Shown here piece by piece: positions 8,512-15,400 of a stretch of DNA of 64,000 bases. The DNA comes from Arthrobacter woluwensis. GTDB lineage: Bacteria; Actinomycetota; Actinomycetes; Actinomycetales; Micrococcaceae. The stretch lies in NCBI RefSeq assembly GCF_900105345.1, contig NZ_FNSN01000003.1:806001-870000 (forward strand). The letters run 5' to 3'. The position numbers and the translations under genes were made by a program. Below the pieces are notes generated by a model, which saw nothing but the letters and a program-made list of their open reading frames with translations, was not told the origin of the DNA and did no database searches. Position 1 is the stretch's first letter, and each line of letters begins with the position of its first letter.

Positions 8512-8523
8512 CGAGTCAGGGGA

Positions 8524-9435
8524 TCAGCAGAAGCCGACGATGCCGTCCCAGGCGTTGCCCGGGTCGGAGATGGTCTCGCGCTCGAAGTTGGCCTCGATCA
8601 GGCCGTACGGGCGGTCCGCGGCGTAGAAGACCTCGCCGGGGTTGTCGAGACCGAACGGGGACAGGTCCACCACGAAGTGGTGCTTGTTCGGGGTGGAGAA
8701 CCGCAGCTCGTCGATCTCCGGGTGTGCCGCGAAGACCTTCTGCGCCATCTGGAACAGGGTCTGCTGCAGCGCGTAGGAGTACTCCTCGGAGAAGCCTTCC
8801 AGGAGGAGGGCCTTCACCGACTCGTAGGTGGCGTTGTAGTCGATGCCGCCCTCGGCGACGGCGTCGTTGCGGTAGCGCCAGCGGGCCGAGACGTCGGTGG
8901 CCAGGATGCGGTCCGTGGTCTCCTGCAGCGTGGTGTACTTGTCCTTCGGGTAGCCCACGAAGCCGGACTGGGTGGACTTGAGGACCGTGAGGTCGTTCAG
9001 GCCGGAGATGACGTAGAGGTTGTCGCCGTCCTTGGTGACGACGGCGTTGCGCACTTCCTGGCCCTTGCGGACGAAGGAGTGGTTGTGCTCCTCACCGCCG
9101 GCGAGGATGCGCTCCCAGGCGAACTGCTCGGCTTCCCAGCGGCCGCCCGTGACCCACTCGAACTCGCCGGTGAAGTGGTTGGCCAGGCGGATGAGGAATT
9201 CCTCGGGGGAGCCGATGCCGTCACGGGCGAAGGCGAAGACGGTGTTCTTCTGGGTGTCGGTGGGGACCACGTGGGCGTTGTCGCCGTCGATGTGCGCCGC
9301 GGTGAAGTCGCCGCGGAGCTGCGAGGTGACGTTGAGATCCTCGATCTCGTGGCGGTCCGTGTCGCGGGTGATCTTGACGACGCGGTTCTCCGCCTTGCCG
9401 TACTGATTCTTGCCGAGGACGATGTTGTTGCTCAT
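8524..9435 (-). CDS. uox: Urate oxidase (uricase)
   Basis: A 303-residue cofactor-free uricase that oxidises urate to 5-hydroxyisourate. It is strongly like the Arthrobacter globiformis enzyme: QYGKAENRVVKITR carries the catalytic lysine (K14), VVPTDTQKNTVFAFARDG the catalytic threonine (T59), then RDGIGSPEEFLIRL, YTTLQETTDRILATDVSARWRY, and NKHHF with the active-site Asn and His. The C-terminus ends GFC without a peroxisome signal, as expected for bacteria. Transcription starts at a promoter near 9614-9643 and passes a leader with a candidate riboswitch and terminator before the gene. No 15-bp AllR-type palindrome was found directly in this promoter. Confidence 0.97.
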   Translation of the reverse strand: MSNNIVLGKNQYGKAENRVVKITRDTDRHEIEDLNVTSQLRGDFTAAHIDGDNAHVVPTDTQKNTVFAFARDGIGSPEEFLIRLANHFTGEFEWVTGGRWEAEQFAWERILAGGEEHNHSFVRKGQEVRNAVVTKDGDNLYVISGLNDLTVLKSTQSGFVGYPKDKYTTLQETTDRILATDVSARWRYRNDAVAEGGIDYNATYESVKALLLEGFSEEYSYALQQTLFQMAQKVFAAHPEIDELRFSTPNKHHFVVDLSPFGLDNPGEVFYAADRPYGLIEANFERETISDPGNAWDGIVGFC

Positions 9436-9521
9436 GGTCTAGTCCCAACTTTCCTGATGGATGCTCAGTCCACCGTTGTCGTGTCGTGCGCCGTGCGGCG
9501 CCTGTTGGCGGATCCCGGCAC

Positions 9522-9606
9522 AAAAAAATAAGCCGACATCCGTGGATGCCAGCTCATTACGACCCTGCCTGCTGCTCTCAGGTATTCGTGATCTGCGTCA
9601 CGAATT
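9522..9606 (-). ncRNA. Candidate purine riboswitch with intrinsic terminator, uricase leader
   Basis: Read on the minus strand, the leader begins with an 8-bp inverted repeat (9584-9605, ATTCGTGA/TCACGAAT), then a block containing ACCTG, CAGCAGGCAGG and TGAGCTGGCAT (about 9546-9583) that is shared with the 8-oxoguanine deaminase leader. The 3' end of the shared block (AGCTGGCATC) also forms the left arm of an 11-bp hairpin (9530-9555) followed by seven T (9522-9528), a textbook terminator. Competition between the shared block and the terminator is the expected behaviour of a transcriptional riboswitch. Class and ligand are not known from sequence; xanthine or urate are the natural candidates. 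Confidence 0.68.
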
Positions 9607-9613
9607 GAGAATC

Positions 9614-9643
9614 ATCCTAGACCCGGGTTTCCGGTGTTGTAAA
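9614..9643 (-). promoter_or_regulatory. Uricase promoter
   Basis: Minus strand TTTACA (9638-9643) and TAGGAT (9614-9619) with an 18-base spacer. The expected start, near 9607, puts the leader hairpin right at the 5' end of the RNA. The whole 411-base gap 9436-9846 is taken up by this leader, this promoter and the divergent promoter of the small gene. Confidence 0.6.
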
Positions 9644-9713
9644 TCACATTTTCCGACTGATTCAAAAGTGGCGATTGTGACAGTGGCGGTTGATGACGCC
9701 CCCGGAGGGGGTC

Positions 9714-9742
9714 TTGACGCCCTCCGACGCTCTTCGTAGACT
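9714..9742 (+). promoter_or_regulatory. Promoter of the 69-residue protein gene
   Basis: TTGACG (9714-9719), 17 bases, TAGACT (9737-9742). The predicted start lies just before the palindrome at 9764. Confidence 0.65.
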
Positions 9743-9763
9743 TTTCACAGAACAGAAAAGTTC

Positions 9764-9778
9764 TTCCGCAATATGGAA
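9764..9778. promoter_or_regulatory. Putative AllR/IclR operator
   Basis: TTCCGCAATATGGAA, the best example of the consensus, about 15-30 bases after the predicted start of transcription. A further half site GCGGAA follows at 9783. Confidence 0.7.
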
Positions 9779-9846
9779 GTGAGCGGAACATCAGCTACGG
9801 ATCGTCCGCTCGGTGCGGACCCTGGGCGAAAGGTAAGGAGTAGATC

Positions 9847-10056
9847 ATGCAGGATCGCAGCAGCACCACCCGGATTCACGAACTCGCGGCGCAGGCCCGC
9901 ACTCAGGAGTTCTACCTGCCGCTCGGCGGCACCGATCCCGACTTCTGCCTGCCGGCCTACCGGCGGGCCCGCGAGGCGGAGGCGGCGAAGGGCCGTGCGG
10001 CCAACCGCTGGGTCAAGGGCCTGCCCTTCTTCCGCAAGTCCGCCTCCGGTTCCTGA
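9847..10056 (+). CDS. Small conserved-looking protein of unknown function in the purine regulon
   Basis: A 69-residue soluble protein beginning MQDRSSTTRIHELAAQ. It has a proper promoter, a regulator-type operator, a ribosome site (AAGGAG, 6-7 bases before ATG) and a strong terminator, so it looks like a true gene and not a chance frame. The middle reads FYLPLGGTDPDFCLPAYRRAREAEAAKG, with one cysteine, then a basic C-terminus ending in GLPFFRKSASGS. No transmembrane segment or signal peptide is visible. It is too small to be the OHCU decarboxylase or the hydroxyisourate hydrolase that would complete the urate pathway. I do not recognise the family. Confidence 0.7.
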   Translation: MQDRSSTTRIHELAAQARTQEFYLPLGGTDPDFCLPAYRRAREAEAAKGRAANRWVKGLPFFRKSASGS

Positions 10057-10085
10057 GGCGCCGGTTCCTGACGCTCTGCTCCTGC

Positions 10086-10184
10086 CGGCGCGACGGCGGC
10101 CCGGCCGCCGTCGCGCCGAATGCGGAGTCTGAACTCCGCCCCCTGACCCAGAGAACCCCCGGTCGATGACGCCCGGGGGTTCTT
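10086..10184. terminator. Two hairpins forming a shared convergent terminator
   Basis: First hairpin: CGGCGCGACGGCGG (10086-10099) with CCGCCGTCGCGCCG (10105-10118). Second: GAACCCCCGG (10153-10162) with CCGGGGGTTC (10173-10182), followed by TTCTGT. The second one can serve both the small gene from the left and the deaminase gene from the right. Confidence 0.75.
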
Positions 10185-10227
10185 CTGTGCGTGCAGTTCC
10201 TTCGTGGCTGCGGTCGACGACGCGACG

Positions 10228-11577
10228 TCAGGCGGAGATGATCCGGCGCGCGGCCGCGCTGTGCCGGCGGATGAGGTCCTCCAGATCCAGGCCCGGGATC
10301 GCGCCGTCGACCACGCGCCACTGTCCTCCGACCATGACGCGGTCGGCGCGGTCGGCGCCGCAGAGCAGGAGGGCCGCGAGGGGATCGTGGCTGCCGGAGA
10401 AGCGGAGTCCGTCGAGGCGGAAGAATGCGAGGTCCGCCTGCTTGCCCACTTCGAGGGAACCCAGGTCGGCCTCCCGCCCGAGCACGCGTGCCGATCCGAG
10501 CGTCGCCCAGCCGAGTGCGCGCTCCACCGGGATGTCCGCACCGTAGCGCAGGCGCTGCAGATAGAGGGCCTGTCGGGCCTCCTGGATCATGTTCGAGGCG
10601 TCGTTGCTGGCCGAACCGTCCACGCCGAGGCCCACGGGAGCTCCGGCGTCCTCCAGCTCGACCACCCGGGCGATGCCGGAGGCGAGGCGCATGTTCGACG
10701 TCGGGCAGTGCGCGACGCCCGTGCCTGCGGCGCCCAGCCGGGCGACCTCGGCGTCGTCGAAGTGGATGCCGTGGCCGAGCCAGCTCTGCGGCCCCAGCCA
10801 GCCGACGCTCTCGAGGTAGTCCACGGTGCGCAGACCGAACATCTCCCGGCAGAAGTCCTCCTCGTCGAGGGTCTCGGCGAGGTGGGTGTGCAGCCGGACG
10901 CCGCGGCGTGCGGCGAGCTCGGCGCTCTCCGTCATGATCTCCCGCGTGACCGAGAACGGCGAGCAGGGGGCGAGCGCGATGTGGAGATCGGCGTCGCGGG
11001 CGGTGGAGTGATAGGTGTCGATCAGCCGCTCGGCGTCCGCCAGGATGGTGTCGCCGTCCTGGACCACGCTCTGCGGCGGGAGTCCGCCGTCCTTCTCTCC
11101 GAGTGTCATGGAGCCGCGGGTGAGGGTCGCGCGCATGCCGAGGCTGCGGACGGCGCCGGCTTCGATGTCGATGGCGTCGTCGAGGCCGGCGGGGAAGACG
11201 TAGTGGTGATCCGCCGCCGTCGTGCAGCCGGAGAGGAGCAGTTCCGCCAGGGCGGCGGTGACCGCGAGCTCCAGGCTCTCCGGGGTGAGCCGCGCCCAGA
11301 CCGGATAGAGGTTCTTCAGCCACGGGAACAGTTTGGCGTTCGCGGCCGGCCCCCAGGCGCGCGTGAGCGTCTGGTAGAAGTGGTGGTGCGTGTTGATCAG
11401 GCCCGGCGTGACGACGTGGGCCGAGGCGTCGAACGTCTCGTCGACCGGCGTCGCGGGGCTCTGGCCCGAAGCGAGGATCTCGGCGATCACCCCGTCCTCG
11501 ATGACGATGCCGCCGCCGGCATCCTGCTCCGTGGCGGTGAAAGCGGCGAGGGGGTTCTTGATCCAGGTCCGGCTCAT
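10228..11577 (-). CDS. 8-oxoguanine deaminase (amidohydrolase family)
   Basis: A 449-residue amidohydrolase resembling the Pseudomonas 8-oxoguanine deaminase and SsnA/hydroxydechloroatrazine-hydrolase group. Metal and catalytic residues are visible: NTHHHFYQTL (near residue 62), HTHLAETLDEEDF (near residue 230), GHGIHF, and GVDGSASNDASN with the catalytic aspartate. It would turn 8-oxoguanine into urate, or deaminate a related purine, feeding uricase directly. Its ATG is partly locked in a leader hairpin that shares the conserved block seen upstream of uricase. Promoter at 11649-11677. Guanine as substrate is an alternative, but a separate guanine deaminase follows on the other strand. Confidence 0.85.
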   Translation of the reverse strand: MSRTWIKNPLAAFTATEQDAGGGIVIEDGVIAEILASGQSPATPVDETFDASAHVVTPGLINTHHHFYQTLTRAWGPAANAKLFPWLKNLYPVWARLTPESLELAVTAALAELLLSGCTTAADHHYVFPAGLDDAIDIEAGAVRSLGMRATLTRGSMTLGEKDGGLPPQSVVQDGDTILADAERLIDTYHSTARDADLHIALAPCSPFSVTREIMTESAELAARRGVRLHTHLAETLDEEDFCREMFGLRTVDYLESVGWLGPQSWLGHGIHFDDAEVARLGAAGTGVAHCPTSNMRLASGIARVVELEDAGAPVGLGVDGSASNDASNMIQEARQALYLQRLRYGADIPVERALGWATLGSARVLGREADLGSLEVGKQADLAFFRLDGLRFSGSHDPLAALLLCGADRADRVMVGGQWRVVDGAIPGLDLEDLIRRHSAAARRIISA

Positions 11578-11642
11578 GGCTGGCGTCCTTCCGTGCGGGG
11601 AATGTATGCCAGCTCAGTTATGGCCTGTCTGCTGATCCAGGT
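11578..11642 (-). ncRNA. Candidate purine riboswitch with start-codon sequestering hairpin
   Basis: Read on the minus strand the short leader contains ACCTGGATCAGCAGACAGG and then CTGAGCTGGCAT, aligning with the uricase leader at about 32 of 40 positions. Here the GCTGGC at the end of the block is complementary to GCCAGC directly before the ATG, and TTCC pairs with the GGAA of the ribosome site GGAAGGA, so the hairpin would hide the start. The same sequence block thus seems joined to a terminator in one operon and to a translation block in the other, which argues for a true aptamer. Ligand unknown. Confidence 0.68.
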
Positions 11643-11648
11643 GTCCTC

Positions 11649-11677
11649 AGAGTAGGGCCGGGCCGGTTCGCGGTCAA
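11649..11677 (-). promoter_or_regulatory. 8-oxoguanine deaminase promoter
   Basis: Minus strand TTGACC (11672-11677), 17 bases, TACTCT (11649-11654). The expected start near 11642 coincides with the beginning of the shared leader block. Confidence 0.7.
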
Positions 11678-11744
11678 TCATGACCGCCTCGCTGAGAGCG
11701 CGGGACCACCAAACCGGCGGCGTCCTCCCAGCTCAGCCGCGCTG

Positions 11745-11759
11745 TTCCGCAAGACGGAA
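11745..11759. promoter_or_regulatory. Putative AllR/IclR operator between two divergent purine operons
   Basis: TTCCGCAAGACGGAA matches the consensus. It sits 70 bases upstream of the leftward promoter and about 45 bases upstream of the rightward -10 element, so it could control either or both. Confidence 0.65.
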
Positions 11760-11802
11760 ATCAAATTTCAAAAAAGTGTGGCGCAGCTCACAGGTCCTCT
11801 GC

Positions 11803-11968
11803 TAGATTCGTTCCTGCCAAAGGCGGGCACCCCGAACACGGGACGCTATCTACCAGGCGTTACAACACATCCTTCACAGCACAACGTTGGATCCTGGTCG
11901 ACGAAGCCCGCGCAGCTCTCAGTGGCTTTCGCGTGGCCGGATCCAGCCTTCGCAAGGGAGTCTCTGAG
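11803..11968 (+). promoter_or_regulatory. Promoter -10 element and long leader of the guanine deaminase operon
   Basis: A -10 like TAGATT is at 11803-11808; the -35 is weak. The leader would be about 155 bases, long for this genome, and can fold through ACCAGG (11851 region) with CCTGGT (11894 region) enclosing ATCC/GGAT. It does not contain the block shared by the other two purine leaders. Together with the two items above it fills the 391-base gap between the divergent genes. Confidence 0.4.
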
Positions 11969-12454
11969 ATGAGCACCACCGCCACCAAGGAATTGGCCGC
12001 CGCAGTCCAGCTGGCCACAGACAACGTCCTCAACAACGGAGGCCCGTTCGGCGCCCTGATCGTCACCTCCGACGGTCACCGCTTCGACGGCGTCAACCGC
12101 GTCACCGCCACCAACGATCCCACGGCCCACGCCGAGGTCACCGCCATCCGCACCGCCTGTGCGGCGCTCGGCACCTTCGACCTCAGCGGCGCCACCCTCT
12201 ACACGAGCTGCGAGCCGTGCCCCATGTGCCTCGCTTCCGCGCTCTGGGCCCGCGTCTCCCGCGTGGTCTTCGCGGCCGACCGCCATGACGCGGCCTCCGC
12301 GGGCTTCGACGACGCCGTCTTCTACGACTACTTCGACAAGCCGGAGACCCGGGGCATCATGCCGGTGGTCCGGGCCGAGCTGGACGCCGAAGGCCCTCAG
12401 CGCATGGACCCCTTCACCACCTGGAACACGCTCGACTCCCGGATCGATTACTGA
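11969..12454 (+). CDS. guaD: Guanine deaminase, CDA-fold nucleoside deaminase family
   Basis: A 161-residue protein with the zinc motifs of the cytidine-deaminase fold: PTAHAEVTAIR (zinc His and catalytic Glu) and CEPCPMCLASALWARV (two zinc Cys). GGPFGALIV and the WARVSRVVFAADRHDAASAGFDD stretch with its late aromatic residues fit the GuaD branch, which turns guanine into xanthine. ATG 11969 follows AAGGGAG. It leads an operon with a purine permease, xdhC and xanthine dehydrogenase, giving guanine uptake, deamination to xanthine and oxidation to urate in one unit. tRNA or cytosine deaminase activity is less likely in this context. Confidence 0.88.
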   Translation: MSTTATKELAAAVQLATDNVLNNGGPFGALIVTSDGHRFDGVNRVTATNDPTAHAEVTAIRTACAALGTFDLSGATLYTSCEPCPMCLASALWARVSRVVFAADRHDAASAGFDDAVFYDYFDKPETRGIMPVVRAELDAEGPQRMDPFTTWNTLDSRIDY

Positions 12455-12468
12455 GGGAGGCGTCCCCG

Positions 12469-14016
12469 ATGTCCATCACCTCAACCCAGTCCGGTACTCA
12501 AGGCGGGAATTCAGGGAACACCAGCGCACGGGGCAGGAAAGCCGGTTCGTCCGGCGGGGCCGCCCCGACCAGCGGAACCCCGGGCGGCACGAGTCCCCTG
12601 GACCGCTTCTTCGAAATCACCCGGCGCGGCTCCACGGTGGCCCGTGAGATCCGCGGCGGCGTGGTCACCTTCTTCACCATGGCCTACATCGTGGTGCTGA
12701 ACCCGCTCATCCTGGGCGGCTTCTCGGCCGACCGCGCCCCACGGGACGTGCTCGGAGGCTGGCTCCCCGCCCTCCAGGTCGGGGCCGTCACCGGCCTGAC
12801 CGCCGGCGTCATGACCATCATCTTCGGTCTGGTGGCCCGGCTGCCGTTCGGCCTCGCCGCGGGCCTCGGCATCAACTCCTTCCTGGCCGTCTCCGTCATC
12901 CACGAAGTCACCTGGCCCGAGGCCATGGGCCTCGTGGTCATCAACGGCATCCTGATCGTCCTCTTCGGCATCACCGGCGCCCGGACGGCCATCTTCAAGG
13001 CCGTGCCCAAGGAACTGAAGGCGGCCATCACGGTCGGCATCGGTCTGTTCATCGCCTTCATCGGCTTCGTGGACTCCGGGTTCGTGACCCGCACTCCCGG
13101 TGGACCGCCGGTCCAGCTCGGCACCGACGGCTCCATCGCCACCATTCCCACGCTCGTGTTCATCATCGGGCTGCTCCTCATGAGCGTCCTCGTGGCACGC
13201 AAGGTGCAGGGCGGTCTTCTGATCGGGATCGTCGTGGCCACCATCCTGGCGGTCGTGGCGGAACAGGTCTTCCACATCGGCGCCGCCGGCCCCGACAACC
13301 CCGGTGGCTGGCACTTGAACACCCCGGTCATCTCGGGACAGCTGGTCTCCGTGCCGGACCTGTCCCTGGTGGGTCAGGTCGACTTCTTCGGAGCGTTCGG
13401 CCGGATCGGCGGCCTGGCCGCGACCATGCTCGTCTTCACCCTGGTGTTCACCAACTTCTTCGACGCCATGGGAGCCATGACCGGCCTGGCGAAGAGCGCG
13501 GGGCTGTCCTACAAGGACGGCACCTTCCCGCGGCTGAAGAGCGCCTTCATCGTGGAAGGCTTCGGCGCGGTGGCGGGCGGCCTCAACAGCGGCTCCTCGA
13601 ACACCGTCTACATCGACTCGGCCGCCGGGATCGGCGAAGGCGCCCGCACCGGCCTCGCATCGATCGTCACGGGCCTGCTGTTCATCGGCTCGATGTTCCT
13701 GACCCCGCTGACGTCCGTGGTCCCGCTCGAAGTGGCCGCCGGAGCTCTCGTGGTGGTGGGCGCGCTCATGATGTCCCAGATCCGGGAGATCCGGATGGAC
13801 AAGTTCTCCGTGGCCCTGCCCGCCTTCCTGACCATCGTGACCATGCCCCTGACCTACTCGATCGCGAACGGCATCGGCGCGGGCTTCATCTCCTGGACCG
13901 TGGTCGCCACGGCCTCGGGGAAGGCCCGCAAGGTCCACTGGCTCATGTGGGTGGTGACCGTGGGATTCCTGGTCTACTTCGCCCGCGGCCCGATCAACAC
14001 GCTGATGGGCGTCTGA
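12469..14016 (+). CDS. AzgA-type NCS2 permease (guanine/hypoxanthine/adenine)
   Basis: A 515-residue membrane protein. The first 45 residues are a Gly/Ser/Thr-rich disordered tail, then LDRFFEITRRGSTVAREIRGGVVTFFTMAYIVVLNP, the typical start of AzgA/PbuG-like permeases. Other family stretches are GLAAGLGINSFLAV, FDAMGAMTGLAKSAGL and GLNSGSSNTVYIDSAAGIGEGARTGLASIVTGLLF. It probably imports guanine or hypoxanthine by proton symport. It starts 14 bases after guaD on the same strand, after a GAGGGAGG ribosome site, so it is in the same operon. In many relatives the GSNTTYIESA motif carries Thr-Tyr-Ile-Glu; here the Glu position reads Asp (VYIDSA). Confidence 0.9.
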   Translation: MSITSTQSGTQGGNSGNTSARGRKAGSSGGAAPTSGTPGGTSPLDRFFEITRRGSTVAREIRGGVVTFFTMAYIVVLNPLILGGFSADRAPRDVLGGWLPALQVGAVTGLTAGVMTIIFGLVARLPFGLAAGLGINSFLAVSVIHEVTWPEAMGLVVINGILIVLFGITGARTAIFKAVPKELKAAITVGIGLFIAFIGFVDSGFVTRTPGGPPVQLGTDGSIATIPTLVFIIGLLLMSVLVARKVQGGLLIGIVVATILAVVAEQVFHIGAAGPDNPGGWHLNTPVISGQLVSVPDLSLVGQVDFFGAFGRIGGLAATMLVFTLVFTNFFDAMGAMTGLAKSAGLSYKDGTFPRLKSAFIVEGFGAVAGGLNSGSSNTVYIDSAAGIGEGARTGLASIVTGLLFIGSMFLTPLTSVVPLEVAAGALVVVGALMMSQIREIRMDKFSVALPAFLTIVTMPLTYSIANGIGAGFISWTVVATASGKARKVHWLMWVVTVGFLVYFARGPINTLMGV

Positions 14017-14116
14017 CGGGAACCGCCCCGCAGGGGGCATCCTGACAGGAACATCCGGCGCACCGGCGCTGGACGTCCCGCACGTGAGAAGCAACCCCAA
14101 GGAAAGGAGGAGCGCG

Positions 14117-15283
14117 GTGCTGGAACTCGGACGGCATTTCGACGGCTGGGCCCCCGCCCGCGACGGCGAGGACCTGGTGGTCGCGACCATCGTGGCCACG
14201 AGCGGTTCCACACCGCGCCCCGCGGGGACGTCCATGCTCGTCGCCGCGGGAGGCGGCATCCTCGGCAGTCTCTCCGGAGGCTGCGTCGAGGGCGCGGTGG
14301 TCGCCGCGGCGCAGGAGATCCTGTCCTGCGGCGGGGCCCGTCGCGAACGCTTCGGCTACAGCGCCGAGGACGCGTTCGCGGTGGGACTCACCTGCGGCGG
14401 GGAGCTGGAGATCCACCTGAGCCGGCTCAGCGAGCCAGAGCGGAAGGCCCTCGCCTCCGCGCCGGTGGCCCTGCTCCGCCGCCTCGACGACGACGGCGCG
14501 CCCGCAGTGACGCTGGCCGCGCCGTCGTCGGTGGCCGGCATCGCCCGGGAGGCCTGGGTGGGCCTGCTCGGTCTGGAGGGCGCACCCGAGCCGGTCCAGG
14601 AGGAACTCCTGGCCCGGGCACGCACCCAGGTGGAGCCGCTGCTCCGGCAGGGCCGCTCCGGGCTCGTCCGGGTGGCGCCGCCCGAGGGCTGCCACGACGG
14701 CGAGGCCGGCACGCGCCCGCTGGAGCTGTTCGTGGAAAGCCGGCTTCCCGCGCCGCGGGCCGTCGTGGTCGGGGCGAACGACTTCTCCGAAGCGCTCCTG
14801 CCGGTCCTGAAACTCCTGGGCTTCCACGTCACCCTGTGCGACGCCCGGCCCGGGTTCGCGGCCCAGGCGCGGTTCGCCCCGGCCGACTCCGTGGAGCGCA
14901 CCTGGCCGCACCGCTACCTGGAACGACAGGCCGGGGAGGGGCTGCTGGACGAACGCAGCGTGCTGTTCGTCCTCTCGCACGATCCCAAGTTCGACGTCCC
15001 CCTGCTGCTCACCGCGCTGCGCCTCGACCTGGCGTATGTCGGGGCCCTCGGGTCGCGGCGCAGTGACCGCCAGCGCCGCGCGTCCCTCGTGGAGCAGGGG
15101 CTGGAACCCGGTCTCCTGGACCGGCTGCATTCACCCATCGGACTGGACCTCGGCGCCGTCACCCCGGCGGAGGTCGCGGTGTCGATCGCCGCGGAGCTGG
15201 TGGGCGTCCTGCACGGCGCGCCCGGGACCGCAGGTTCCCTCTCGCGGGGGAGCGGCCCCCTGCATCACGGACCACCTCACTGA
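14117..15283 (+). CDS. xdhC: XdhC-family molybdenum enzyme maturation factor
   Basis: A 388-residue protein with an XdhC/CoxI N-terminal domain (VATIVATSGSTPRPAGTSMLV, GSLSGGCVEGAVVAAA) and a C-terminal Rossmann-like domain (RAVVVGANDFSEALLPVLKLLGFHVTLCDARPGFA, VLSHDPKFDVPLL, YVGALGSRRS). Such proteins bind the molybdenum cofactor and insert it, sulfurated, into xanthine dehydrogenase, whose gene follows 117 bases later. GTG 14117 was chosen because AAAGGAGG sits at the right distance; the in-frame GTG 14084 would translate through that ribosome site. The segment 15284-15400 holds no gene. Confidence 0.88.
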   Translation: MLELGRHFDGWAPARDGEDLVVATIVATSGSTPRPAGTSMLVAAGGGILGSLSGGCVEGAVVAAAQEILSCGGARRERFGYSAEDAFAVGLTCGGELEIHLSRLSEPERKALASAPVALLRRLDDDGAPAVTLAAPSSVAGIAREAWVGLLGLEGAPEPVQEELLARARTQVEPLLRQGRSGLVRVAPPEGCHDGEAGTRPLELFVESRLPAPRAVVVGANDFSEALLPVLKLLGFHVTLCDARPGFAAQARFAPADSVERTWPHRYLERQAGEGLLDERSVLFVLSHDPKFDVPLLLTALRLDLAYVGALGSRRSDRQRRASLVEQGLEPGLLDRLHSPIGLDLGAVTPAEVAVSIAAELVGVLHGAPGTAGSLSRGSGPLHHGPPH

Positions 15284-15400
15284 CCCTCTCACCAGGCCGT
15301 GTGCTCACGGCCGACACATCGGAAAGACCCTGCCGCCGGCGGCGGGACGGCGCGACGAAGCACCGTCCCGGCGCCGGGGCATCGCAGCAAGGAGGACGAC

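Noticed and set aside
6784-9531. 915-residue plus-strand frame across the permease and uricase
   Set aside because: Antisense of two clearly coding genes and of the leader between them.
14084-14116. GTG 14084 as the xdhC start
   Set aside because: Translation would pass through AAAGGAGG, the ribosome site that fits GTG 14117.
12511-14259. 582-residue minus-strand frame opposite the AzgA permease
   Set aside because: Extremely rich in H, D, G and R, the typical antisense of a membrane protein gene.
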